A stretch of DNA of 64,000 nt from Tetraselmis striata (Eukaryota > Chlorophyta > Chlorodendrophyceae > Chlorodendrales > Chlorodendraceae). The translations under genes and the position numbers were made by a program. Each line of letters starts with the position of its first letter. Positions within the stretch are counted from its first letter, which is position 1. The notes beneath the pieces were generated by a model. The model searched no databases. It worked only from the letters and a program-made list of their open reading frames with translations, and had not been told where the DNA came from. Positions 11,250 to 22,764 of the stretch are shown in pieces. Where the stretch lies: positions 1-64,000 of the forward strand of contig VCJN01000965.1 in the NCBI GenBank assembly GCA_006384855.1, given 5' to 3'.

Positions 11250-12257
11250 GCGGGGGGGGGGGGGGGTGACTAGTCACACGCGGTGGAAGCGCGGTGAGGA
11301 TCATTCTTTAACCTGAGCTCGAACGAAACCAAAGTAAGCTTTAGGCGAGAGGTTTTATCGCAGGTAAGGAAAGGTTTGCAGCAAAGGAATCGTTACAGTG
11401 CACCGGGGTGCTACACGGCTTTATACAACTATCGGCTTCGCATGCGGTCGGATGCAGAGCAGCATGACGAGTATGGGTGTATATAGACGTGCTAGCATAA
11501 GTGAGTGGATAATTATATGAGTATGAGTGTATATACAAGAGTGCGGGTATAGGTATGCAGGCAGCAGGGTTATGGTGGTAACCCAAACATGCGCCGTGAT
11601 GTTGACAACAAGGTGGGCTGATCTCGTACATGTGCCCGGAGTGTAACATACCTCTGTGCAGCCCAATTAAGAGGAGCAACGGCGTAGCGCGCTGGAGCCG
11701 CCACCGCCACTTGACCGCCGATGAGCTCGCAGCGTACGGGGTTAATTTACCGCCGCGCGGATTAAGCCGCAGCCGGTCAACCCTCCCCATTACCTAACCT
11801 GACACCTCACGACTTTCCTTCTCCGGTCGCTTGCAGGCTGTTGGTTGCTCCTCCGCAGTGCCCTGGCCGGAACCGGTGGTATGATGCTGGTCCAACGAGC
11901 TACAGTATCTTAGAGGGCGCCGGGACTCTTAGGTGTGCGGCTCGAGTAGTATTAGTACCGTTAAATTAAAATAAATTAATACGATGACGATGCGGCCCGT
12001 GTATACTCGTGTTGATTATATGCGATTCGACATATCTCGACGAGGCAACACTAGTCGCGGGGAGAATATATAGGATTATTTTTTACTTTTTAGGAGTATA
12101 TTACCCGCAGTCATGTCTGCTGGCTGTGTCCTGATGATAGAAACATTGTCGTGGGGTGTAACGCAGTAACGTACACGGGAATTCGTAGGTAAAAAAATAA
12201 TGAATGTACGTATATACCTTCGAGTACGAGTGCCTCGTGCCGTACCAGAAGATATAA
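11190..12257. other. No gene recognised
   Basis: It holds a (GT)n run at 11218-11242, a G run at about 11251-11266 and an AT-rich stretch at 12060-12190. A 149-residue minus-strand frame at 11790-11341 has no domain and is crossed by TATA/CATA repeats. Confidence 0.45.
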
Positions 12258-15200
12258 TGCTCTGGGCCCCGGGCCAAGGCGGACGGCGGCGGCAACAAGC
12301 CTTGGCGTGGCGCTCCCGCGCGTTCGCCGAGCGGCGCATGACCGAACTTGTGCGCTCGTGGGACGACGCCCGCACCGAGGCGGTCTATGCCGGACATGCC
12401 CGCCAGCGTCGACGGACGGACGCTGTCCTCTTTGCGGCACTGCTCGTGGGAACCGCGGACACCGTGCGTGGTGGCGTTGGTGGAGGACGGTGAGCTCTCC
12501 CGAGCGGCGGGCCGATTATTTTCTAAGGGTATGGGCGACCTATCCGATCATGCTATCCTCGTCCAGTTGCGCGACAAGCACCCGTCCCGTGGCCACCCGA
12601 TCCTAGACACCGCATATGCTATTCCGGTCGACGAGGCCGCCCTGACGGTGGACATGCGCGTGCCGTACCAACAACTCTAAGCAGCACGTGGCGACGGGGC
12701 CCTCGGGCATGCGCAACGAGTATCTCTGCTGCTTGGTGGGCGAATACACCTCGGCGTCGGGGCATGCAATGGTCCGCGCCATGTCGGAGGTCGCCTCAAT
12801 GTACATGCAAGGTCGCTTGCCCGGGTGGTTCAACCGGCTTTTCGCCTTCGCAAGGCTCGTGGCCCCTTTCAAGAAGCTAAGCGAGGGCGGGGCCCCGGAC
12901 GTGCGGCCCGTGGCAGTCGGGGAGAGGAGCGGCTCACAGAGGAGCGGGCGGTGGTTGGCAACATGAAGGAGGCGTATGTGTCGGTGCTTGCGCCGTCTCA
13001 GCTCGGTGTCGGCATTACCGCCGGGGACTCCGTGCTCATCCACGGCGTCCGCCTCATCGCCGAGAAGCTTGGCCCACGTGCCGTCATCGTCCACACCAAC
13101 CTTCGCAACGCTTGCAACGAGGCGTGGCGCGGCACCATCATCCAGCGCCACATCGATTGCTCTCCTCTAGACCATGTAATCCCTGCGCTACTGGCCTTCC
13201 TATCCACTGATCCGTTTCTGCTCGTGGACGATCGGTCCGCCCCTCTGCGGCCGGAGGACGGCGGGCAACAAGGCGCGTCGTTGGCCACGACTTCCTTCAG
13301 CGTCGCAATTCATCCCAAGGTGCGCAAGAGTGCGACATCACGTTGGAGGTCACTGACGGGGCGGCGCGCTTCAACGCCGACGATTGATATTTGGTGGGCC
13401 TGCCGGGGCACGTATGGCCGGCCCTTCACGCCTTCCGCACGTCCAAAAAGGCATCCGTGGGGCTTGGGGTGCGCTTGGGCAAGATGCACGCGCACGGCGC
13501 TGACATGGCGGCCACGCGGCGTGAGGCTCCGGCCGACATCGAGTGGCCCGAGCTGGATGGCCACCATCGCGGTATCCCCGGTCCTCAACGTGCCGCTCGG
13601 ATCGCCATGATATGTGCGGGCCTACATGCGCGGCAAGGCGGAGGAGCTACAAGAGGAGATGGACGCCAGCCTGAGAAAGCTCCTATCTGCCTAAAACATG
13701 GTACACCCACGCCATGCATCACCACGCATAGGCCCTGCTTATCCATTTCATGCAGCACAAGGCGGGTATTGGCTCCGCAACTGCCTCCCGTCCGAGGTGG
13801 ATGCCTTCGCGGAGGCGGTGGATGCCACCGTCCTCACGACGGTCTAGCATGTGCTAGGGGTATCTATCTTTTGATCCCTCCACGTGCGGCTCCGACACCA
13901 ATCCGGTGGTCACAGATTTCCATGCTTGGCTTTTGCACGACCCCGACCCCATGGCAGCAAAGGCGGCTATTTTGAGCGAGGATTCAATGGGCGGCCATGC
14001 CGCGCAGCATGCTTCACCTCCCCACTCGGTTGAAGGCATGGCGTTGGCATCCGTCGCATGGCTACCGTTCCTGATGCCGCCATCACCGGTTGCATGATTG
14101 ACATCCTCCCGAGGTTCCTCACTAAGAACTCCGACATCAACACCCCCACCATGTGGTTTCTTTGACCCACAGCTCGAGTCCGCACTTGGCCGAGGCAGCT
14201 TCAACGCAACTTCTTCCGCCATCCGGTATGACGACTTCCTCAACGATGCTCATGGTCAGCTACGCCGCGGCGGTGCGCGAGACGTGGGGCCGCCTCTAGG
14301 CGGATAGTGGTGGCCACCTCGGCGACGCGGACAATGCCCGCGTGATGGAGCGGGAAGCGGAGGCTGCATCGGGCTCGCAGAATGACCTGACGGCATTTCT
14401 AGACAAGGCCAAAAACTCTCGGCTTCAAAATGAGGTGTGCGCTCTCCTTGTCGCATGTAGGGAGCGGATCTTGTTCCACAAGCTCGACGCGGAATCGGGC
14501 ATGTGGACGGTGGCCAACCCCACCACGCAGACGGTCATGACTCCGCATGAGCTGCGGGAGGCCACTGCCGGGTACTTTTCTTTGCCCATACCCCACGCAT
14601 GGCCCCGGTGTTGGGGAGCCAGATCATTCTGCCCTCGACAGAGCACAACCCCGTCAATGTTGACCTCTATGGCGACGCGCTCATGAACCTCCCGGCATTT
14701 GGATACGCTCACATGCGTGTACATCACGCTTTCGCAGACGCCTTCCGCGATTACTGTGTTCACGATATGGGTATCGTTGTACGCCGGGAGGTGGATGACT
14801 TGTTCTAGCAGGGAATGCCTCTCGGAAACAACGTACCCAGGGATGAACTCAAAGACATGGTGCCGGACGCAAAGCTCTCCCTCCCGGCGTTCAATGTCGT
14901 TACCGGGAGCTATGATCCCCGGAGCTTGAAGTCCAAGTCGCTGGAGTTCAAGACCATGCGGTACGGGGTCCAGTACACTGCGGTGCCCCGGGCCACAGCT
15001 ATGGATCGGTTGGGCGACATACAAGCAACGGGGGTTGTCAGTGCGGGATGCGGCGTGGCACAACACGGAGCCGGGACCGAAGGGCCCTACCTCTTCGAGA
15101 CATCATGGATATGTCGGAGTACACGGGCATGGTCTTCGGCACACTGGGTGAGGTGAGCAAGGGGGTACGCCGCACCGTGCGCGGTGTCGCAGGCGTGGCC

Positions 15201-15262
15201 GCGGATCGGGGTGCCCTCTCATCACGGGGCACTCGGAGCACCACCCGGGCTCACCAGTAGGC
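12258..15262 (+). mobile_element. Non-LTR-like RT element, 5'-truncated dead copy
   Basis: Homology to the copy at 62120-64000 begins at about 12258, equivalent to about 62895 there, so this copy lacks the first third. It encodes in broken frames ERRMTELVRSWDDARTEA, PSGMRNEYLCCLVGEY, LGVGITAGDSVLIHGVR and a GGQQGASLAT equivalent of RT motif B. Motif A reads HTNLRNACNEA where the other copy has HSDLRNAYNEG, so the catalytic Asp is lost. An extra base near 12676 shifts the frame. Beyond the RT, 14342-15262 carries further open stretches (KSLEFKTMRYGVQYTAVPRA; EYTGMVFGTLGEVSKGVRR) that show what follows the window edge in the second copy. 5' truncation is a LINE hallmark, but the exact clade is not determined. 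Confidence 0.75.
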
Positions 15263-15568
15263 CTTACTCGCAAGAGATTTCCTTGGGCTCATGAGCTTGG
15301 TGGCGGCTCGAGAGCGTGCTCGCTGCCTCATTAGACGGCGCAGATTCGTCCGCCATCCCGTTGCTGAAGCGACATAGCATGTCCGTGGATCACCCTCACA
15401 CACGTGCACGCGTGGCCCGGACTCTGAAACCGTGCGCGCATCACTCATCCATCCCGCTTCGTTCGGGATCGGGCCTTTTTCATGTTGATCTTTTAGTACT
15501 GCTTTTAGCGGTGCATTATTTGCTGGCCTTTTAATAATCCACACCCGTACCTGACCGATTTTAAAGCC

Positions 15569-15589
15569 TAGGGTTTAGGGTTTAGGGTT
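15569..15589. repeat. Interstitial TTTAGGG telomere-type repeat
   Basis: About two and a half perfect units of the plant/green-algal telomere heptamer (TAGGGTTTAGGGTTTAGGG). A similar short run is at about 37143-37168. These are far too short to be a chromosome end and probably mark repair or insertion scars. Confidence 0.8.
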
Positions 15590-16266
15590 CTCCCTGTAAC
15601 CAAAAAGTAAAATTTTAAAGCCTACAACTAATCCTCATCCTCATTACGTATTGAATAGGTCGCGCTACAGCCACCAAGCGGCAGGCGCGCAGCAGCATCA
15701 TGCGGTCGTCGTTACATCATCAAATAAAAACACAACAGGCGCCAACGGCAGCCACGAGACCGGCGCGCAGCACCCGCGCAGCACCAGTCTGTCACCACCA
15801 GCGTCTGACCTCTCAAGTCCACCTCATCGCAAGCGACCTCAGACCGAAGATCGCCATCACTTTGTCCCATTTTTCATTCTCACAGGTCGCAAGCCCCCTT
15901 CAAAGGCATGTCTACAAGTGGATTACGCTGGGGCCTGGGGCCTCACGCTCTTCATCGAAACGGCGGTCGCATATCCGATGGCGAGGTGTGCCCCCCAACC
16001 CCCTGCTTGCTCCTTCGGGGATAATTATCCGACATACGGGCGTGGCGTTCGGCCACGATGGCCATCAGGAAGCATCACTTCAATTGGAACCGTGGTGCGG
16101 TGCCTTCACTGCCAGATGCGTCAACCCGACGGCACCCAAAGCGGTTTCTCAGTCCCAGTAGCGGGGGCCCGTTCGACGGGTCTCGGAAATGACGACATTA
16201 TTTGGTTTGGACCGGCCCTGATATAACGGCGCCACTGTTTCCGAACCCCACACGCCAGTCATTAGT

Positions 16267-16267
16267 C

Positions 16268-16299
<32 letters not shown>
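16267..16299. repeat. Representative intronic poly-C tract
   Basis: 33 C on the sense strand of the histidine-phosphatase gene, 40 bp before the exon acceptor at 16338. Other long tracts in introns (C on +): 16641, 18008, 30531, 30886, 46097, 46751, 46920, 48280, 49843, 50116, 50339, 50568, 53580 and 53665. Tracts with G on +, in minus-strand genes: 1118, 1801, 2462, 19371, 34121, 36099, 37690, 37901 and 38341. Tracts of opposite sense: 35275, 36389, 38867, 46482, 50288, 50910 and 52524. Positions are approximate starts. Confidence 0.9.
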
Positions 16300-16338
16300 A
16301 CATAACATCTTCCCGCCCCTTTGCATAGGCGCGCACAG

Positions 16339-18175
16339 GGAAGATCCGGACGCGGCGCCAATCCCTCCGCGTAACGGCTGCCGGTGGGGGCTCACCAGGG
16401 CGACAGCCGGTGTCGGGGGCCTCCGTGGAGTGGGAGGTGACGCCGCCCATCGCCGCGCCGCAGTCGCGCTGGGCCAGCGGCGGAGCGCTGCGACCGTACC
16501 CCAGCGGCACACACTCGCTCACTGGCGGCTCGCCGCTGCCGGCGGAGAAGGAAGTGGTGTTTGTGCGGCACGGGCTGTCCACCTGGAACCAGGAGGGTCG
16601 CATCCAGGTGGGGTGGCGGGCAGCGACACCACCCAAGACCCCCCCCCCCCCCCCCCCCCCCCCCAACTCTTTCCGGTCCGCAGCGTAGCCCTGGCAACGG
16701 CCACCCAGCGCACCCGCATGGAACGTGCTTGGATATTGGTCGCCTGCGCTGAGTTCATACATTCGCATCTATTAACTTTATTAGTCGCAACAGTACCTTT
16801 CATTGGAACTAGCAATGTTTCTTTCGTTAAAGTACAATGAGATATTATGTCACCTTTCTATTTGCCAAACATACTGGTGCTGACGGCGTTGAATATGCAC
16901 CCAGGGCGATACCGACGAGTCCACACTCACACCGGGCGGCGAGGAGCAGGCGCGCATGGTGAAGGACGCGCTGATTGACATCCCCTTTGACAGGTGCGCT
17001 GCAGCGTGCACGCTTATGGCGGGAGAGGCAGGCATGCAGGTGGGGAGCATGGCAAATGGGCTGATTGACTGCGCCCCCCCCCTGGCACGCAGCTGCTTCT
17101 CGAGCCCCATCATGCGGGCCCGGCGCACGGCGGAGATTGTGTGGGAGGGGCGGGACGGGGAGCTGGTGTACCTGGACAACCTGCGCGAGGCAAACCTCTC
17201 CATCCTGCAGGGCATGCGGAACGGTCAGCACGCCCCCCTTTCGTAGTACCCTCGACTTCCTGAGGTGCCTCCGTGGTCCGGCAGGACAGCGGCATACTTG
17301 GCTGACGGGGTGGTTAATGCGTCTGACAGTGGACGCGGAGGTGGAGCACCCCGAGCTGTTCAACACCTGGCGGGAGATGCCGCATGAGTTCTGCAATGGT
17401 GGGCACTACCCGGTGGTGGACGTGTGGGAGCGCGCCGCGGAGGCCTGGTGTGGTGCGCCCCCGCGCCCTCTGGGATTGGCTGCTGCGCCACCCACGCCTG
17501 GTTCAGGCAGCTGGGCTGATCACCGCCTGTGTGGATGACCTCACCGATTTGTTGCCCCAGTTTCAACCTGCTCATTTTTTTCTATTTGCAGTAAAGAATG
17601 GAAAATGTTATACTTATCATATATCATGTCAGAACACCTGTTACATGGGTTTTAAATTTAATGTTGAGAATAGGTATTCTGTGATTTAGACCTAGGCTGG
17701 ATTTTGGGTCGTCCATTTTGGTTCTCTGTTTGATGTCATTAAAGAGCATGGATTGGTGCTAATCCGGAACAACCTGAGCTACCCGTAACATCAACTCAAT
17801 ACTCCATTCATATTCACCTCCTTGTGCACGCTGCTGAACTGCTCAGAGATCTTGGAGGCCCCGGGCACGCTCCACCTCGTGGTCACCCACAAGTCCATCC
17901 TGCGCGCCATGATGTGCACCGCGCTGGGGCTGCCGCCATCGTCGTTCCGGTCGCTGGACATCCACAACAGCGGCGTGAGCCGCTTCAGGTGCGCGCCACA
18001 TCTGTCCGCCCCCCCCCCCCCCCCCCCACCCCTTCCTGTCTTGCCTGGCCCCGAATGCCGTGGTGAGCCGAGTTCTGTGGGTGCGCTGCACCTCAGGGTG
18101 AACAAGCAGGGGGAGGCCATGCTCGTGAACCTGAACCTCACGACGCATCTGCACATGCCGGGCGTTCACTACTGA
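16339..18175 (+). CDS. Histidine phosphatase, CA1P phosphatase/PGM-like
   Basis: Exons 16339-16607, 16905-16993, 17093-17223, 17330-17452, 17847-17988 and 18097-18175 join with consistent phase; the first exon is missing upstream. The protein has the phosphohistidine motif FVRHGLSTWNQEGRIQ, then SPIMRARRTAEI, the acid-bearing LREANLSILQG, NGGHYPVVDVWERA, the second catalytic His in HLVVTHKSILRAM, and ends LHMPGVHY. Spacing between motifs matches plant 2-carboxy-D-arabinitol-1-phosphatase residue for residue, so removal of a phosphate from sugar phosphates is likely. A generic cofactor-dependent mutase fold remains possible. The upstream RQSLRVTAAGGGSP looks like a plastid transit-peptide cleavage region. 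Poly-C tracts occupy the introns at about 16267-16299, 16641-16664 and 18008-18027. The rhodanese-like gene converges on it about 130 bp downstream. Confidence 0.82.
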
Positions 18176-18306
18176 GGCGCACAAGCTGTGGGGAGCAGCG
18201 CCAGCATCGTAGGCGCGCCATCGGGATCATTTTACATATTCCTAGCCTTTAAGTATTCCAAGCACCGCCGCCGTGGGAGTAGGCCTGGCCCTATGCACTT
18301 GGAGCT

Positions 18307-20164
18307 CTACATCAGCTCGCCGGCGTCCTGCTCGGGCGTGTAGCCAATGGCGAAGGGCGTCTTGCCGGAGGTGTCCTCCCACTCAGCCTCATCGCCTTCA
18401 CCTGCGAATGCCAAACGGAGGGCAGCGTGAGCCTCATAGGTTGCAAATTATATGATTTCAGCACGATGGCCAGATGGGGCCAACGGGCGACTCATCACTG
18501 GGCATGCACAAATCATACATGCCAGAGGTCATCCATCCAGTGTAGCACTGCAAGCCATGCGGCATAGCCGGCTCACCATCGAACCCAGCCTGGAACCACC
18601 TATTGAGTCCCCCGGAGAGGTGCTTCACGGGCTTGTTGCCGTACTCGGGGCCTGCCAGTGCGTAGAAGGCCGCCCTCAGGCTCCGAGAGTCCTGGCCGAT
18701 GGGGAAGTTGGTGGTGGGCCTAGCCGCAGCAGACGGCACCGCATCATTCAGCGCCCATTAGCCACAACAACATTCTCTCCCACTCACACACGTGCATGCA
18801 TGCGTGCATGAAATGAGCAGGTGCTGTTTCCCCCCTTTCCTGCCAACAGCCCTGTGCCAATCAGGCGATGTTTTCTGCTTCCCTGTGGGCCGCACCTGAT
18901 GGTTCCACCGCCATTGCAGGCAAAGATGAGGCCCTTGGCAGAGCTCGCTACCTCCTTGAGCTCCGCCTCAAAGTTGGGGTTGGGTTCGATCGGCTTGACG
19001 CCTTGCGCGGCAAAGGCTACCTTCCTCAGGATCTGACTGTGGGACAATGGCAGGCTCAGGCGCGGCGCTATGGTGGTGAGGAGATACCGGGGGGGGAGGC
19101 GGGTGTCGCTGGAGGTCGGTTTATAGTACTCACACAGGACTGGTCGGGTTGTTGATGTACTGGTTCAGGGGGACCGACACGGAGCCAGTGGGGTGGTGCC
19201 GGGCATAGTCCTCCGCCGGCATGACGTCAACCAGCACGTAGCCCTTCTTCATCAGCTTGCTTGCCGTGGCTGCGTCAATGCTCTCGAAGCCCTTGGTGCT
19301 GGCCTTGTAGCACTCCACAAGGTACTCCTGGCGGGCGAGCGAGAGGCAGTGAAAAAGGTGGGGGAAGAGGGGGGGGGGGGGGGGGGGGCATGATGTACGG
19401 GCTCTGGCTGCCAGCCTGGTTTTCGGTAACGGTACGCGGTGCACGCGTCGATGGGACACGTTCATCCCGCACCTGGATGCCCCTCCACTGAAGGCGCCCC
19501 TCGGTGTTGGGGGCTGTGGGAACGGGGCGCGGACCTTTGCTGCGTGTTCCCATGCCGATGGCTTTGCCTGCCATGCCGATGGCCCACAGTGTTCACAGGC
19601 TCAGGTTGTCGACAGGCAGCGCCATCACAGCTGCGATTCTGCCTAACCATGCGGTTGCTCCTTAGGATAGCAGAGCTGGGAAAGGGGGGGCAGAGCAAGC
19701 TAGGCCGGCGCACCCAGCGGCGCGAAGGCCCCAGCAAGGGACTGCCCCAGCTGTGACTGCGCGTTCCGCACGGCATCGTCCGCCTCCTTCAGCTTCTGCA
19801 GGGTGCCGATTGCCGACAGGAAAGCAGTGACCGGAAAGCCATTCGGTTAGTCTGTGCACTGGAGGCGCACTCACATGTGCCAGTCGGCGGAGTCTGCACG
19901 TCGACGACGGCGGCTGTTCGTCGAGCAAGCTGCCGATCGCAGCTTTGGTCGGGCTGCCGGCTAGCCGTGGGGACTCGCACCAGTGTCAGATAGGCCTCGC
20001 ACCTGTTGCGCTGGCGTCCTCTGGAAGTCATCCTGCTGAGCCTTCACGACGATCTTCAGCGCGCGGGCCTGGGGCCTGGCACCAAGGCGGCTGCTGGTAG
20101 AGGGGCGCGCCGGCCGCGCTGTCATCAATGAGGTGTTGGTGAAGGGTAGCGCAGAGAGCGCCAT
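18307..20164 (-). CDS. Rhodanese-like protein, probable plastid targeting
   Basis: Minus-strand exons: 20164-20003, 19795-19714, 19327-19134, 19036-18896, 18719-18577, 18401-18307 (stop at 18307-18309). All joins are in phase except between 19714 and 19327, where one short exon appears to be missing from my model. The N-terminus MALSALPFTNTSLMTARPAR, ending LKIVVKAQQDD, is transit-peptide-like. A coiled segment KLKEADDAVRNAQSQLG follows. The rhodanese domain has KKGYVLVDVMPAEDYARHH, GSVSVPLNQYINNP and the active-loop Cys in GLIFACNGGGTI. A C-terminal part contains FPIGQDSRSLRAAFYALAG and an acidic tail. By family the Cys may carry persulfide or have lost catalysis; substrate is unknown. A poly-G tract at about 19371-19388 (C on the sense strand) lies in intron 3. 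Confidence 0.75.
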
Positions 20165-21057
20165 CGCGCCGGGTAAGTTTGAAACCGGGGCAAGGGGAGT
20201 CGTCGCGCGGTGCGTGTGCAGCTCTGTAGGTTGAGCCGGCTGAGCGTGACAAGCCCGGCGCGATGAGTGGCGTCTTTGTTTTCTAGCACGCCAACGGTGG
20301 CGCAGCAAGTCACTACGCTACAGGTACGGAGAAGGAGATTGAGGATGAGGCGTCGATGGCTGATGGGCTTTTCGGTATTCACTGAGTGTCAAAACCCATC
20401 TGCCTGCCTGCTTGGTGTGCGTGCTGATACATGACCTACTGGCGAGTAATGACAAGCTTACCCGTAGAGCAAAACTGTCCGGTACAGAATCATCGGTTGC
20501 AACAGTGCTGATAATTTTATCGGGTAGCATTCGCGCAATACGGAGCTTAAATTTAATCCTTACGGATGTTTATGCTGCCGCTGCGGGACGGGTTGCAAAT
20601 TCAAACTGGAATGCTGGCGGAACGTACAGGGTATCTTGCATCATGGGTTGATCACACGAATCGCCGCGCATCGGAAATTGGCGCATGCGATTCGCGGGTC
20701 GTCTTGCCAGGTCATGCGCCTGATTTGATAAGATGTATATAGGTATTACTGCACTCTCTGCTGGCTTTTATCGCTGGTGCGATTTACCTTCATGGGCTAC
20801 AAAAGCTTTAGCGACTATGAGGCGACCGGAAAATAACCCGAAAAGGCACTATGAAACGCCCACAGTACCAGGTACAGTCTGACATTAATAGTGGACGATT
20901 GCTGGTACTCGTGTGGGTAAATTTCCGTACTCGAACAATTTATTGATATTCTTTTTCCGCGTGATTCAATAATACGGCTGTAGAATAATATCGTCTGTGG
21001 CGACTAAAATTACGGCAAGATATCGTCATTTAATACCTGACGATCATTTTTACATCC

Positions 21058-21145
21058 GGGCTTTAACATGTGCGCACTACAAACAGAACTAACAGCAACT
21101 ATGAAAGGTTGCCAGCAAAAGAGAGACATAAGCCTGAAACCAAGG
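21058..21145. repeat. Dispersed repeat, copy 1 (see 61868)
   Basis: Shares CTATGAAAGGTTGCCAGCAA, GAGAGACATAAGCCTGA and flanking bases with 61868-61957 in the same orientation. No coding signal is conserved, so it is probably a fragment of a transposon end. Confidence 0.75.
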
Positions 21146-21349
21146 TCGAGCGTGAGGCCAGGGAGCCAAGAACCAAAGAAGAGCCAAGGGAACCACGAAG
21201 TCGCCAAGCTGCCAGGAACCAAAGGGTCAAGGGAAGCACCGAAGCAAAGGAACGACCAGAAAGACCGAAAGGGGAACATGAAACTAATGGGGACCACCGC
21301 CCCGGGGTAGGCCATCAGCCGCGGCGAGTACGCTTGCAGCCAATGACCC

Positions 21350-21640
21350 GGGTCATAGCAACACAGGCCGACGAGCGACGTGACGCAAGCGCAGGAGCAC
21401 AATCACGTGCCGCGCGCCGCCGCGACCCCGCCAAGAACGTTGTCTGCATGTGCCATGTTGATGAGCAAGAAGAAACAGCGGCGCCACGCAGATAGACAAG
21501 AGTTGGCCATTTTTTTGGCCAGTGTGGCTAGCTTTCGCGAGCTCCACCAAGAAGGCCTCAGCGTGCGGGGCCAGCGAGCCGAACTCGGAAATGGCGAAAG
21601 GAACAAAATGAAGCACGCCGGCGGCGTTTCGGACACCCTC
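21350..21640 (-). pseudogene. C-terminal remnant of an RT-element protein
   Basis: The minus-strand frame reads HFVPFAISEFGSLAPHAEAF followed by a LVELAKAS helix, then after a frameshift INMAHADNVLGGVAAARGT. An FVPF, G-x-L and HAxAFLxxLA pattern is one I associate with C-terminal regions of algal non-LTR reverse-transcriptase proteins. No RT core is adjacent, so this is an isolated 3' fragment such as target-primed insertions leave. Confidence 0.45.
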
Positions 21641-22764
21641 ATCATACTAATATCTGTCCCTAATATCTGACCCTCATACCATATACTAATATATGGTTCT
21701 GCTTAACTTAGGCTTTTTCCTCCCCAGTACTTTCCGTGCATTTCCGGAAGCTTTCCCTGTAACCAAGCCCATCTTGGTATCATCATCTCAAGAGAAATTC
21801 TCGGGGCGATTAGTCGCTGCTCCTCGCTACAGGTACCGGTACTGCCTCGCGCGCAGTAGGGATACCGGTGTGGTGCTGTTATTTGCCCGCTGCAGAAATA
21901 CTTCAGGGACTTAAGAGCGCAGAATCTGAGGCCGGCTCTTGTGTGTGCGGGAGCGCAGAGGCTGAGGGTGAGGCGAAAAGGAGCTGGAAACAAAGCAGGG
22001 ATTACAAGCGCTGAAGCTCTCCGCGACAAGCGTGCCCCGCGCTCCGAGCTCCGTGCTCCACTGCGTGCCCCGCGCTCCGAGCTCCGAGCTCAGGCGCGCA
22101 CAGCACGCTGTTGACTCACATGCGCGCGCGACGACTTACTGACGCGGCGAGTGGTGCTCACCACTGTCCGAACCCAATCCGTCACCGGTCTGGCTTTGAT
22201 GCCAGGAAACGGCCAGACCGGCTCTATAGTCCTTGCAAACAACATGGACTCCAATGGCCTATTGGATTCAGAGAAAATGTGCTCTGAGGTCATATTCCAG
22301 ACAGAAAACCCCAGCATCACAGCGGGACATGGCACGCCTCTTGATAAGAGGGCGGCCAAGACACGTGCCTTTTTGTCAGGCGGCGGTAAGCACAATTAAG
22401 CCCTGCTAAGCCAATCCGAGCTAGACTGGCTGAAAAAACCGGTGCGAGCCCCGCGGCGACACTAGCCAAGCATGCAAGGACTGCCATGGGCAGGACCAGG
22501 AACTAAGACAACGTATGCTGGCTAGAACATGCTTGCCTTGCAGCGTTGTTACATGTCCCTGTTGCAGCATTGCCAGTCTGCCATCAACAGGGACCCGGCA
22601 CTCCAGCTGACCACCCCAAAAATGACCTGAGCGTGGGCCACACCCAACAGTCTGGCCTCACCGACTGCGGGCGAGTGCGGCAGACCACCGCAGTGTTTCC
22701 TGCCGCTAGATTTTAGGGTTTTTTAACTCTTGGCCGCCCCGCGACCCTCAGTGGATCATCGAGA

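Larger units (their letters stand above)
15270..16330. other. Intergenic: telomere-like repeat; 5' region of phosphatase gene
   Basis: No gene placed with confidence. A segment at 15463-15545 is related to 60957-61040. Open frames at 15651-16226 (+) lack domains. The first exon of the histidine-phosphatase gene should lie within the last few hundred bases; a short ATG frame at about 16188 is a weak candidate. Confidence 0.4.
20180..22740. other. Intergenic with repeat fragments
   Basis: It holds the dispersed repeat at 21058-21145, the RT-element remnant at 21350-21640, and short local duplications of GCCCCGCGCTCCGAGCTC near 22035-22090. The 22090-22395 minus-strand frame (101 residues) is protein-like in places but unrecognised. 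Nothing else is supportable. Confidence 0.45.

Noticed and set aside
12603..13151. 182-residue minus-strand frame antisense to the RT copy
   Set aside because: It is the GC-rich shadow of the real + strand RT reading.
16410..16412. Start of the histidine phosphatase here
   Set aside because: The codon is GTG, not ATG, and the frame continues upstream to an acceptor at 16338.
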